Shown: positions 50,219-59,700 of the stretch, one piece after another
How the letters are laid out: the number at the start of each line of letters is the position of its first letter
Position numbering within the stretch: position 1 is the stretch's first letter
Source of the DNA: CAYYFX01 sp964571855
Lineage (GTDB): Bacteria; ARS69
Direction of reading: 5' to 3'
NCBI GenBank assembly: GCA_964571855.1
Contig: CAZNDO010000013.1
Coordinates: forward strand, 1-64,000
Length of the DNA: 64,000 nucleotides
Notes under the pieces: generated by a model
Told to the model about the DNA's origin: nothing
The model's input: only the letters and a program-made list of their open reading frames with translations
Database searches by the model: none
Program-made: the position numbers and the translations under genes

Positions 50219-51204
50219 CGCGCCCCGTCGGCCCGGACCTGCTCCACGCGGAAGCCCTCCACGGCGCCGCGCTCGCGGTCGACGACCCAGACCACGGCGC
50301 CCGGCACGGCCTCCACGTCGCAGGGCGACCGCAGGGCGTCCCCGTCCGGCGTGCCGTCGAAGGACAGCACGGGGAAGCCCTCCGGCGTGAACGCGCGCAC
50401 GCGGCCGGCGCCGGCGTCCGCCACCCACACCCGGCCGTCGGGACCGACATCGATGCCGGTGGGCTCCACGAGCGGGTCGTCCTCCGGTCCCCGCCACGCG
50501 GCCACCCAGTTCCCGATGGAATCGAAGACCTGGATCCGCCGGTTGCCCGCGTCCGCCACGTACACGCGGCCCTTGTTGCCCACGGCCACGCCGGCCGGCG
50601 CCCGGAAACGGGTGGGCGCGTCGCCGAGCCCGCCCCAGCGCGCCACCAGCGCGCCGGTGGGCGCGAAGATCCAGACGCAGTGGCACAGCTCGTCGGCCAC
50701 GTACATGCGCCCCTCGGCGTCCAGATCCATGCGGCTGGGACGCACGAGCGCCTCCTCCCCGAGGCCCTCGCCGGCCTGGAACGGGAACGCCGTGCCCTGC
50801 GCGGACTCGTCCTGGATGTCGAACTGCTGGATGCGCTCGTTCCCCGCGTCCACGACGAACAGGCGGAAGCCCTCGCGCGCGCAGACATCCGTGGGGAGCG
50901 AGAGCTGGCCGTCGCGCCAACCGTACCCCCCGAACTCGAAGACGGGGCGCCCTTCCGCGTCGAACTCCACGACGCGGTGGTTTCCGGCATCGGCCACGAA
51001 GAGACGTCCGAAGGGGTCCGCGGACACCGCCGCGGGCTCCCGGAAGCCGGGGCCGTCCGCGGGCGGGGCGAGGGCGGCCACCCGCTGCGCCCGCCACTCC
51101 GGCGGCGGCGGGGCGTCCGCGGGCGGCGCAGCGTCCCCGGCGCGCGCGGTCGCGGAGGCGGCCGCCATGAGCCCGGCGATCAGCAGGAACCGCGGCGTGC
51201 GCAT
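50215..51204 (-). CDS. Secreted NHL-repeat beta-propeller protein
   Basis: A 329-residue protein with a signal peptide (cleaved near residue 24) and five to six NHL repeats, seen as recurring units of the type GRLFVADAGNHRVVEFD, RLFVVDAGNERIQQFD, GRVYVADAGNRRIQVFD and GRVWVADAGAGRVRAF. The repeats should form a propeller for protein or carbohydrate contact. ATG 51204 has GGAGG five bases upstream, better than the GTG at 51210. The stop overlaps the giant barrel gene, so the two are made together and may act as one surface assembly. No enzymatic residues recognised. Confidence 0.88.
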   Translation of the reverse strand: MRTPRFLLIAGLMAAASATARAGDAAPPADAPPPPEWRAQRVAALAPPADGPGFREPAAVSADPFGRLFVADAGNHRVVEFDAEGRPVFEFGGYGWRDGQLSLPTDVCAREGFRLFVVDAGNERIQQFDIQDESAQGTAFPFQAGEGLGEEALVRPSRMDLDAEGRMYVADELCHCVWIFAPTGALVARWGGLGDAPTRFRAPAGVAVGNKGRVYVADAGNRRIQVFDSIGNWVAAWRGPEDDPLVEPTGIDVGPDGRVWVADAGAGRVRAFTPEGFPVLSFDGTPDGDALRSPCDVEAVPGAVVWVVDRERGAVEGFRVEQVRADGAR

Positions 51205-51262
51205 GGCCACCTCCGCCCCGACGGACGCCGGGCGCCGCCTCCGCCCCGGCTCCGCCGGCGCC

Positions 51263-52114
51263 TCAGTACCGCGCGGAGAGCACGGGCCCGATGACGAGCC
51301 CGTCCACCGCGGGCAAGGGAGCGATCCGCAACTCCAGCCGTGCGTGCTCCTCCTCGTGCACCTTCCGGTTGTGCGAGCGCACGAGGGCGAGCGCGTCGAT
51401 CATGGAAGCGAACCGGTTGAACAGCGCGGCGCCCGCGGCGAGCCGCGCGTTGCGGTACGACCGCTCCGTCTGCGAGCGGAGCCGGCGGTACGCCGTGCGC
51501 GTCCCGTCGTCCGGCCACGACCAGGACTGCCCGGCATCGTAGCGCTTGTTCGCCTCGAAGAACGCGGCCTGCGCGTCCGCGTCGTCCGGGAACCGCAACC
51601 GGGCGTCCTGGCGCACGATGTCGTGCCACTCCTCGAGGGAGAGCCAGAGTCCGATGTGCTCGTAGTAGTCGGAGTCCTGGTCCTCGGGGGCGCCGGCCTG
51701 CGTGGCCGCGAACTCGAGCTGCCGGTCGCGGCGCTGATCCGCCTGGATCCGGTAGTACCCGAACGTGATCCAGATGGCGCTCTCCAGGCCCAGGAACAGC
51801 CGCGAGCGATCCCGCCGGCCGGCGTACGCCTCGCCCAGGCCCGGCAGCAGCGCCGACGCCGCCACCGCCTTCCAGGGCGAGAGCCTCGCGCCGGGCCGCG
51901 CCGCCGGGGCGGCGTCCACCCAGTCCCAGTCGTCGCCGAATGACTCCCCGTCCGCCGCGGCCGCGAGCGGCACGCCGTGCGAACGCACCCCGGCGCGCAC
52001 GGCCTGCGCGATGCCGCCCGTCCCACCGGCAGCCGGAGCGGTGGCGCCGGGAGACCCCGCGGCCAGCAGCAGCAGCGCCAGCATGGCCGCCGGGAGCACG
52101 GACGCCGCCCTCAT
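51263..52114 (-). CDS. DUF5683-like envelope protein
   Basis: A 283-residue protein with a signal peptide (residues 1-24) and the segment SPWKAVAASALLPGLGEAYAGRRDRSRLF, which fits the DUF5683/P-type small membrane domain (a Gly-containing hydrophobic hairpin). A second hydrophobic stretch (LGLESAIWITFGYYRIQAD) and Arg/Asp-rich helices follow. Proteins of this kind are common in Bacteroidota and related phyla; their function is unknown. ATG 52114 overlaps the M6 protease stop as ATGA. The family assignment is by pattern and is moderately certain. Confidence 0.65.
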   Translation of the reverse strand: MRAASVLPAAMLALLLLAAGSPGATAPAAGGTGGIAQAVRAGVRSHGVPLAAAADGESFGDDWDWVDAAPAARPGARLSPWKAVAASALLPGLGEAYAGRRDRSRLFLGLESAIWITFGYYRIQADQRRDRQLEFAATQAGAPEDQDSDYYEHIGLWLSLEEWHDIVRQDARLRFPDDADAQAAFFEANKRYDAGQSWSWPDDGTRTAYRRLRSQTERSYRNARLAAGAALFNRFASMIDALALVRSHNRKVHEEEHARLELRIAPLPAVDGLVIGPVLSARY

Positions 52115-55100
52115 CGGATCACCGCGAAGCGGTCGCGCGCGGTCTCCTCGCGCGTTCCCGCGCGCGCCCGCAGCGTGCACAGGTACACACCGCTCGCCAG
52201 GTCGTGCACGGGCAGGACGACCACGTTCTCCGAGTTCGCGAACGTGCTGCCCTTCACGGTCCGGATCTTCTCGCCGGCCAGGTTGAACAGCGACACGTCC
52301 ACCTGGGTGGACGCATCCAGGTCCGCCCCGAGCGTGTAGCGGATGCGGAACTGCTCGTCCGTCGCGCGCACCGGATTCGGGTAGATGGTGACCTGGCCGG
52401 CCAGCACACGTCCCGTGTCCGCGCGCGGGCCGGGCAGCGCGGCGTCGAAGGTGCCGTGGAGGCGCGGACCGCCGGCGAACATCGGCCACGCCGGATTCGA
52501 TGCGGACGCGAAGCCGTCCAGGATCCGGCCGTAGACCTGGCCGTCCGCCGCCTGCACGAAGAGGTCCAGCCGGCCGTCGCCGTTCGCGTCCAGCACGGCC
52601 GGCGAGGCACTCCCGGGAGCGCCGAGCGGGATCGGGAACCCGTCGACGTCCTTCCCCTCCGGGTCCAGGGCGCGCAGCATGAAATCCGTGAAGCCCGCCA
52701 CCACGTCGAGACGGCCGTCCCCGTCCACGTCCGCGATCGCCGCGGCCGAGGTGGGACGCACGCCGCCCGGGAAGTCCAGCAGACGCGGGCGCACCGGCCA
52801 CCCGGTCATCTCCGTCGCGTTGTAGTTGAACGCGTGCACGGCGGCCCCCTGTCCGATCACCATCTCGAGCAGGCCGTCGCCGTCCAGATCCCCGAAGGCC
52901 GGCGGGCCGCCGATCCGGGCCTCGAGCGTCACCGGCCACCCCGGCAGCACGTTCCCCTCGCGGTCCGCCACCACGATCCACCCGGCTTCCAGCACGAACA
53001 CGAGTTCGCGCGCGTTGCGCGGATCCCCGTCCAGGTCCGCCAGCGCGAGCCACACGCGGGACGTGGCGTCCAGCGGCACGTCGTCCGGCACGGCGTACTG
53101 GAGCCGCAGCGTGCGGACGCCGTCGGCGGAGAACCGCTGCATGCGCAGCGAGTCCTGGGCCACGAAGGCCGCGAAGCCGTCGAGCTGCGCGTCGCGGTTC
53201 AAGTCCCCCGCCGCGAGGACGAGCGCATCCACGCGGATGGAGTCCGCCGCGGTCCCGAGCAGCGGTCGCGGCGGGAAACGCTCCGCCGGCGGGCCCGCCG
53301 GCGGCAGGTCGTAGCCGCGGAGCCGCCCGTCCGCGCCGCCGAGGTACAGCTCGTCCACTCCGTCCCCGTCGAGATCCGCGGGCATGGCCGACGAGAGCGG
53401 CGCGGCCGCCGGCCCGAGATCCAGGACCACCCCGTCCGCCCCCGCACCACCGTACGGCGCCCCGGCCGCGTCCCACGCGTGCACGAACCCCGAGTCCGTC
53501 ACCGCCAGGATCTCCAGGCGTCCGTCCCCGTCGAGATCCCCCAGCGCCTGGGTGCCGCGCGCCGCCCCGCGGAGGCGGAACCCGGCCGCCGGCCACGCTC
53601 CCGGCGTGTCCACGTCGCCGTCCCCGTCGCCGTCGTCGTAGCGGAACACGTGCACGGCGTCCTCACCGATCGCCGCGACCTCCGCCGCCCCGTCGCCGTC
53701 CAGGTCCGCCACCGTGGTGGAGGTCTCCCCGGAGCTGCCGTAGCCGCCGATGCGCATGGGCCAGCCGCGCGGCTTCCCCGTGAAGCCGATGTCCATCTGC
53801 ACGTCCAGCGCCCGCGGCCCGATGTTCCGCACGGAGATGCCGGACGGCGTGCCCACGCTCGTGGAGGAGTTCGGGCGGCTGGTGGGCGTGAAGTCCGCGT
53901 TGTTCCCGGCCCAGAAGGCCTCCCGATCCGTCCCGAGCGGGAACGGCGAGAACGGGCTGCCGATGTCCACGAGCCCATCCGCCTCCTCGATCGTGACGGA
54001 GCGCTTCTCGAAGATCACGTTGAGCCCGCGGCCGCGCGAGAGGTTCGCCAGCGCCTGCCGCTCGTCGATGTGCCAGATGAGCACGCCGGGATCGATGAGC
54101 AGGTCGTAGTTGTGGCTGATCTCGTCGTCCACGCTGTCGCCCACCAGCGGGCCGAGGATCACCCCCGTGGAGTCGTCCTGGTCCAGGGCCGTGTTGTAGC
54201 CGCCGTCCGGCGTGCGCCCGTCCAGGTCGTCCACGCGGTTCTCCACGAGGAAGTACTCCGTGTCCGACACCGGCAGCCGCATCCACTGCGACACGTTGGG
54301 CGGGAGCGGCGGCCGGGCCTGGATCGCGCGCAGCCGCGCGCGCGGCACGTCCTCCTTCACGAGGTCCGGCTCCAGCCCGAGGGAGAACGTGACCAGCCAT
54401 CGGTTCCAGGCGCCCACCGCGGAGGGCAGGACGCCCACCACCTCCACCAGGCTGTCCGGCTGCACGGGCGAGGGCACGAACACGCTGGACAGGTTCCCCG
54501 AGTCCATCAGGTCGTAGAAACCGACCGTGGGCGCGAAAGTCTCCACGTTGTACAGGTCCAGCAGCCCGAGCTGGTGCCCCATCTCGTGGGCGATGCCGCC
54601 GTTCAGCCCCACCTGGTACGTGTCCTGGCTGGCGCTCTCCGGGTACGTGATCATGGAGACGAGCGTGTCGCCCTCGTCCGACACCACGAGCTCCGAATCC
54701 GAGAACGAGATGGAGAACGTGGGCAGGTCCAGCGGCGTGTCCTGGAAGATGTCGTTCTGCCAGTCCGCGCCCGCGTGCACGACGAAGTACACGTCCCAGT
54801 CCGGCCACACGAGATCCGGATCCGCGTCCGCGGCGATGAGCGACTCCCGGGAGTAGCGGATGAGCCCGTCGATCGAGAACGGCTCGTCGTCCGACGTGGG
54901 ACCGTAGTCCGCCATGTCGGTGAGGCGGTACGCCCCGAAGCGGTTGCCGCGGGGGAACACGTCGCCTTCGATCTTCACCCGACCGTAGGTCATGGAGGAC
55001 CAGTACCGGTTCACCGCCTCCAGGTGCGCCTGGAAGTACTCGTCGTCGTGCGGGGGCGGGTCGATGAAGCGGTTCGGGTCCGTGCTCTCGGTCTCGAAGC

Positions 55101-55515
55101 GGCCGTCGCCCGTGGTGCGGGGCCCCTCGCGGTCCGTCTCGAACTCGATCCGGATGACGGCCACCTTCACCACGACGGTGTCGATGCCGCCCCGCAGCGC
55201 CGACGTCCGGCGCTCCAGGTCCCGGCGGTCGAACAGGGAGGGCAGCGGCTTCCCCAGCTGCAGGTGGCCGTGCTGCGCGGCGCCCGGCAGCCGGCCTTTC
55301 AGGTCCTCGAAGCGGGGCGCGCGGGAGATGCGCTCCGCGCGCAGCGACGGGTCCCCGGCGCGGATCTCCTCCCAGCGCGCGTCCGGCTTCACCAGGGTGA
55401 GCTTGCGCGCGTGCGCGGGCGCGCTTCCCAGCGCGAGCAACGCGACGGCGAGCGCCCCGAGGCGGACGAGCCGGGAGCCCGGGCGCGGGCCCGGGCGGCG
55501 GTGCGGACGGTTCAA
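52111..55515 (-). CDS. M6-family secreted metalloprotease with FG-GAP repeats and type IX-like C-terminal domain
   Basis: A 1134-residue protein with a signal peptide, an immune-inhibitor-A-type M6 zinc protease domain whose active site is H310-E-x-x-H314 followed by QLGLLDLYN, then eight FG-GAP/VCBS-like repeats with calcium-binding DLDGDG motifs (roughly residues 610-1010). It ends in a FlgD-like sorting domain (YPNPVRATDEQF ... LASGVYLCTLRA). It should cleave extracellular proteins after export. Adjacent PorV and PorU genes make it a likely type IX substrate. TTG 55515 is chosen as start because a GAGAG precedes it and a signal peptide follows within 20 residues; no ATG is available nearby. 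Confidence 0.88.
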   Translation of the reverse strand: MNRPHRRPGPRPGSRLVRLGALAVALLALGSAPAHARKLTLVKPDARWEEIRAGDPSLRAERISRAPRFEDLKGRLPGAAQHGHLQLGKPLPSLFDRRDLERRTSALRGGIDTVVVKVAVIRIEFETDREGPRTTGDGRFETESTDPNRFIDPPPHDDEYFQAHLEAVNRYWSSMTYGRVKIEGDVFPRGNRFGAYRLTDMADYGPTSDDEPFSIDGLIRYSRESLIAADADPDLVWPDWDVYFVVHAGADWQNDIFQDTPLDLPTFSISFSDSELVVSDEGDTLVSMITYPESASQDTYQVGLNGGIAHEMGHQLGLLDLYNVETFAPTVGFYDLMDSGNLSSVFVPSPVQPDSLVEVVGVLPSAVGAWNRWLVTFSLGLEPDLVKEDVPRARLRAIQARPPLPPNVSQWMRLPVSDTEYFLVENRVDDLDGRTPDGGYNTALDQDDSTGVILGPLVGDSVDDEISHNYDLLIDPGVLIWHIDERQALANLSRGRGLNVIFEKRSVTIEEADGLVDIGSPFSPFPLGTDREAFWAGNNADFTPTSRPNSSTSVGTPSGISVRNIGPRALDVQMDIGFTGKPRGWPMRIGGYGSSGETSTTVADLDGDGAAEVAAIGEDAVHVFRYDDGDGDGDVDTPGAWPAAGFRLRGAARGTQALGDLDGDGRLEILAVTDSGFVHAWDAAGAPYGGAGADGVVLDLGPAAAPLSSAMPADLDGDGVDELYLGGADGRLRGYDLPPAGPPAERFPPRPLLGTAADSIRVDALVLAAGDLNRDAQLDGFAAFVAQDSLRMQRFSADGVRTLRLQYAVPDDVPLDATSRVWLALADLDGDPRNARELVFVLEAGWIVVADREGNVLPGWPVTLEARIGGPPAFGDLDGDGLLEMVIGQGAAVHAFNYNATEMTGWPVRPRLLDFPGGVRPTSAAAIADVDGDGRLDVVAGFTDFMLRALDPEGKDVDGFPIPLGAPGSASPAVLDANGDGRLDLFVQAADGQVYGRILDGFASASNPAWPMFAGGPRLHGTFDAALPGPRADTGRVLAGQVTIYPNPVRATDEQFRIRYTLGADLDASTQVDVSLFNLAGEKIRTVKGSTFANSENVVVLPVHDLASGVYLCTLRARAGTREETARDRFAVIR

Positions 55516-55545
55516 CGGTCGGCTCTCTCGAACGGGGTCCGGTCG

Positions 55546-55572
55546 CCCGGTCCCGTGGGGGCGGGGACCGGG
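55546..55572 (-). terminator. Hairpin between porV and the M6 protease gene
   Basis: CCCGGTCCC (55546-55554) and GGGACCGGG (55564-55572) form a perfect 9-bp stem with a 9-base loop. There is no T-tract on the minus strand, so it may weaken rather than end transcription from porUV. Confidence 0.4.
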
Positions 55573-55612
55573 AAAACCGCCATCATGCCAGCGGGAGGGG
55601 CATCCCGCCACT

Positions 55613-56659
55613 CTAGAAGTCGTAGGTCAGCGAGAACCGCTTCACATCGTCCAGCCCCTCGGCCTGCGGGTAGCCGGCGAAGTCGAAGCGGACGCTCTGG
55701 TACCGGACCCCGACGCCGTAGGTGTAGTCGCGGATGTCGCCGGTCTGATCCTCGACCCAGCCCGTCCGCAGGAACACGAAGTCCGTGAAGGCGTACTCGA
55801 CGCCGATGTTGTAGATGGCGTCCTTCAGCTCCTCGGAGAAGGACTCGTCGGTCCACGCGGTGAACAGCGCCTTGTACGCGGGATCGGTGTCGAACTCCTC
55901 GGTGCCGCTGCCGCCGCGCTGCCGCACCAGCACCTTGTTCATCTCCGCGGCCAACGTGATGCGGTGCGTGGCGTTCATGTAGGGGTCGAAGCCGAAGCCC
56001 ATGCGGAAGTCCAGCGGCAGCGGGTTCGGGCTGCCGTTGTCCACGAACTTCAGCGACGGGCCCATGTTCAGGATGGCCAGACCCCAGCGCAGGTTCAGCG
56101 GGGCCAAGTCGCGGGCGTGCACGCCGAGGTCGATGGCCCAGGTGATCCCCTGCCCCTCCTCGAGCTCGCCGATGCGCGGCGACAGGTAGCTCATGATGAG
56201 CTTGGCGCCCGTGCCGACGGACACCTTCTCGGACAGCGCGGTGCCGTAGCCGGCGCCGATGCCCATCTCCCAGGAGGTGAACTCGCGCAGCCGGATGCCC
56301 GACGGGTCCGTGGCTTCGCTCTTGCCGTAGGTCAGGAACATGATGTTCGCGCCGATCCCGCCCCAACCCTCCACCTTCTGGGCGTAGCTGGCGTACTCGA
56401 AGTACACGTCGTCGGCGAGGTCCGGCACCGGCGCGAAGTGCATGCCCGTGATGGAGCGCCGGTCCAGGTAGAAGCCCAGGTTCGCCGGGTTCCAGTACAC
56501 GGCGTCCGCACCGGTGGCCTCCGTCACCTGCGTGCCGCCCATGCCCGACGCCCGCGCGCCCATGGAGAAGAGAAGCCACGGCGTGACGGACTCGGACACC
56601 GCCATCGCCGAGGAAGGGAGCGCCGCCAAGGCGAGCGCGCTGCCGAGAACCCTGCGCAT
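55613..56659 (-). CDS. porV: PorV-like type IX secretion outer-membrane protein
   Basis: A 348-residue FadL-like barrel with signal peptide and the PorV/PorQ family signature near the N-terminus: GARASGMGGTQVTEATGADAVYWNPANLGF. The sequence continues with PorV-like strands (SYLSPRIGELEEGQGITWAIDLGV, LRWGLAILNMGP) and the terminal FSLTYDF. In Bacteroidota PorV carries cargo from the translocon to the PorU sortase. porU lies immediately upstream, the same order as in Porphyromonas. ATG 56659 is used (AGGTGG upstream); a GTG at 56668 with GAGG before it is equally possible. Confidence 0.85.
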   Translation of the reverse strand: MRRVLGSALALAALPSSAMAVSESVTPWLLFSMGARASGMGGTQVTEATGADAVYWNPANLGFYLDRRSITGMHFAPVPDLADDVYFEYASYAQKVEGWGGIGANIMFLTYGKSEATDPSGIRLREFTSWEMGIGAGYGTALSEKVSVGTGAKLIMSYLSPRIGELEEGQGITWAIDLGVHARDLAPLNLRWGLAILNMGPSLKFVDNGSPNPLPLDFRMGFGFDPYMNATHRITLAAEMNKVLVRQRGGSGTEEFDTDPAYKALFTAWTDESFSEELKDAIYNIGVEYAFTDFVFLRTGWVEDQTGDIRDYTYGVGVRYQSVRFDFAGYPQAEGLDDVKRFSLTYDF

Positions 56660-56741
56660 TCGATCCACCTGCTTCCTCGCCCCTCGCGGGGATTGAGATC
56701 CGTTTCGGAAGGTCGCTCCCGGCCGCCCGCCCTCGTCGGGG

Positions 56742-59700
56742 CTAGCGCATCCGCACGACCTTCCCGACGTAGTCGTCGCTCTCCCGGTTACCTTCCTCGT
56801 CGAGCCGTTCCGCCTCGAGCTTGAACAGGTACGTGCCGTTCGCCAAGGGCAGTCCCCGCTCGTCCGTCCCGTCCCACGACAGGACGTTGTCCCCCATCAC
56901 GCCGCGCGCCTCCAGCTCCCGGATGCGCCGCCCGGACAGCGTGAACACCTTGAGCCGGACGTCCGCGTCGTGGGTCAGCCGGTACAGGAAGTCCGCCCGA
57001 TGCCGGAACGGGTTCGGGTACACGCCGACGTTGCTGTCCACCAGGTCGAACCCGGACCCCGGCGCCACGATCGTGAAGCGCACGGACGCCGTGGAACGGT
57101 TGTTCACGTTGTCGAACGCCTTGACTTCCAGCGTGTGGTCCCCGGGAGCGAGCGAGAAGATCCGGCGCACCCTGCCCGTGGTGAATCCTCCGAGATAGGC
57201 GAAGTCCTCCCGGAGGTCCACCCGCTCCCGCCCGTCCAGCTCCGCCTCGAGGCGCGCGAACTGCGGGAACGGCTGGAGGTTGATCCCGCTCGGGTCCTCC
57301 AGGGAAATCAGCACGACCGGCGTCTCCGTGAAGATCTGGTCACCGTCGATGAAGCGGTCGTACCCCTCGAACCGGATCACGATCCGGGGGCCTTCCGAGT
57401 CGTCGACCAGCTCAGGGGCGATCGTGGGGCCGATCACGAGGGAATCGGAGGCGCCGGACGCGTCCCGGCCGATTCCGTCCTCCACCGCGAACACGCTGAT
57501 CCGGGCGGAGTTCCCGGGCGTGATCCCTTCGTTGAGGAAGAACTTCGCCTCGAAGCGGCCGTCGACCACCGGGACCTCGCCCCGGTAGGCCGTGCTGCCC
57601 TCGAGCACGAAGTCGATGTGGGCGCTCGTCCCGGTGGCGGTCTCGTAATCGTACCCGGAGGTGTCGGCGTTCTCGGTGACGTGGACGTACGCGGTCCCCT
57701 GGAAGGCGGGCAACCCGTTGGTCCCGTCCAGGGGAGCGCCGGTGCTGTCCACCACCGCCCCGCTCACGCGCCGCAGGAGGCCGTCGGTGGCCAGGGAGTC
57801 CACGGTCTCCGCGTCGAAGTCGATCGGGTGCCGGCCGAACCGGACCTCGAGCGCGGGATCCCCCAGCAGGACGTACTTCTCGCTGTTGCGCCGCAACCCG
57901 CCGTTCACGTTCACGATGTTCTTCGCGGACAGCGCCGCGAGCCCCAGGGAGCGCGGGTCCCGCGTGTACGTGCGGATGGGGTACGGCGTGCCGTACATCT
58001 CGCCCAGCCACACCTGGTTCAGCGTGGCGGAGGGCGTGGAGAACACGAGACCGCTGGACGCGAACGTGCTCACGGCACCGCCGCGGTCGTACTGCAGGAG
58101 CAGTTCGGTCATGCTGCTTCCGGAGATCAGGTCGAAGCGGCTCACCGTGCAGGAGAACGTGGAGAAGATCGTGTAGCGCTCCTCGTTCAGGAGCTGCGAC
58201 ACCTTCTGCGCGACGAACACCTCCTCCTGCGCCATGGTGTTCTGGTCGCCGTGGCCCGTGTAGGTGGTCATCAGCGCGCCGCGGGTGAACTCCTCGATGA
58301 ACGCCGCCTGCGCCTCCGGCTTCTTGGAGAACGCGTCGCGCGGGTAGTTCACGAGGTACACCTTCACCTTGTCCATGGCCGGGGGCACGCGCTCGCGCGC
58401 GAGCGTCTCCACTTCCACGGTGTGGTTCGGCTCGCGGGTGTTCGGATCCAGCACCCGCTCGTCGTCCGCCACGAGCAGGAACCGGTTCTGCCACTGCCCC
58501 GGCATACGGTAGGACAGGTACGACTCCAGCTTGTCCAGCATCGCGTCCAGGATCTCCGTGGTGGCGGCCGGGTAGCGGCCCACCGCCAGGTCCACCGCCG
58601 GCTCCGTCAGCGGGAGGTAGTCGTTCGGGTCCAGGTACGCGAAGTAGTCGTCCGTGGAGTAGAAGTACACGTTGTCCGAGTCGAGGTACTGCACGGAGTT
58701 CTGCCGGTACCGCTCGGTCCACGTGGGCATGAGGTCCGGCGGGCTCCCGGAGAGGTAGCCCTTCGTGTCGAACACCGCGTCGCCCACGAGCGCCACGTAC
58801 AGGGGCGCGCCGTTGGCCCACGACGTCAGCGTGTACGCCAGGAAGTCGCGGATCGCGCCGGGGTCCTTCATGCCCCATCCGAACTCCGCGTACACGTCCT
58901 CCACGTCCACCGCCATCGCCGCCGGCCGCCCCCAGGCGGCGTTGCGCAGCGCGACCAGCCTCTCGGCGCCCTCGCGGAAGTCGGGATGGTAGATCACCAG
59001 GTACTCGCTGCCGTTCGACGTGTCGCGCAGGTTGCGCAGGTCCGCCACGCGGCCCGCCGGGAGCGGCTTGGCCGCGGCCTGCGTGCAGGCAACGTACCAG
59101 CGCACCCCGGTCGCCCCGGGATCGGAGAAGCGGATGTTGTGCGGCGGGGCGGCGTTCTGCACCGTCCAGTCGACGAGCTTCACGGGGGCCCGGGGGTCGG
59201 TCACGTCCAGCAGGAAGATCTGGGAAGGCGGCGCGTCGAAGCCGAGCAGCCGGTACGCCCGGGATCCGTAGTTCATCCCGGCCGGAAGCGCGGTGCAGCC
59301 GGTGCCCACGGGCGGCTGGGGCAGGGTCGGCGCCGCGGGCGCGCTGAAGAACTTGAGCCAGCCGTTGCGCGCGAGCAGGCGCCGGTCGTACTCCACGTCG
59401 AACCACGCCGTGTAGATGAGATCCGCGGACGTGGGGAACGCCTCCAGGTCCGCGTCGATGAAGAAGTCGTTGGCGCCCGCGACGGCGAGTCCCTCGAAGC
59501 AGCCCGTCACGGACTGCGTGGACGTCTGGTTGCCGTGGCTCCACGCCCACTGCACGGTCGGCGTGCTCCCGATGGAGAGCTCCACCGCGCGCACGTTGTC
59601 GCTCGCCGCGGACCCGTGGCTGTACAGGCGCGCGGTCACGAAGCCGTCCCCGGACGCGGGGGACTCCAGGTCCAGCGTGTAGCGCCGGCGATCGCCGCGC

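Noticed and set aside
46967..51943. A 1658-codon open frame on the plus strand
   Set aside because: Lies opposite the giant barrel, NHL and DUF5683-like genes and has the Arg/His/Pro composition of an antisense shadow.
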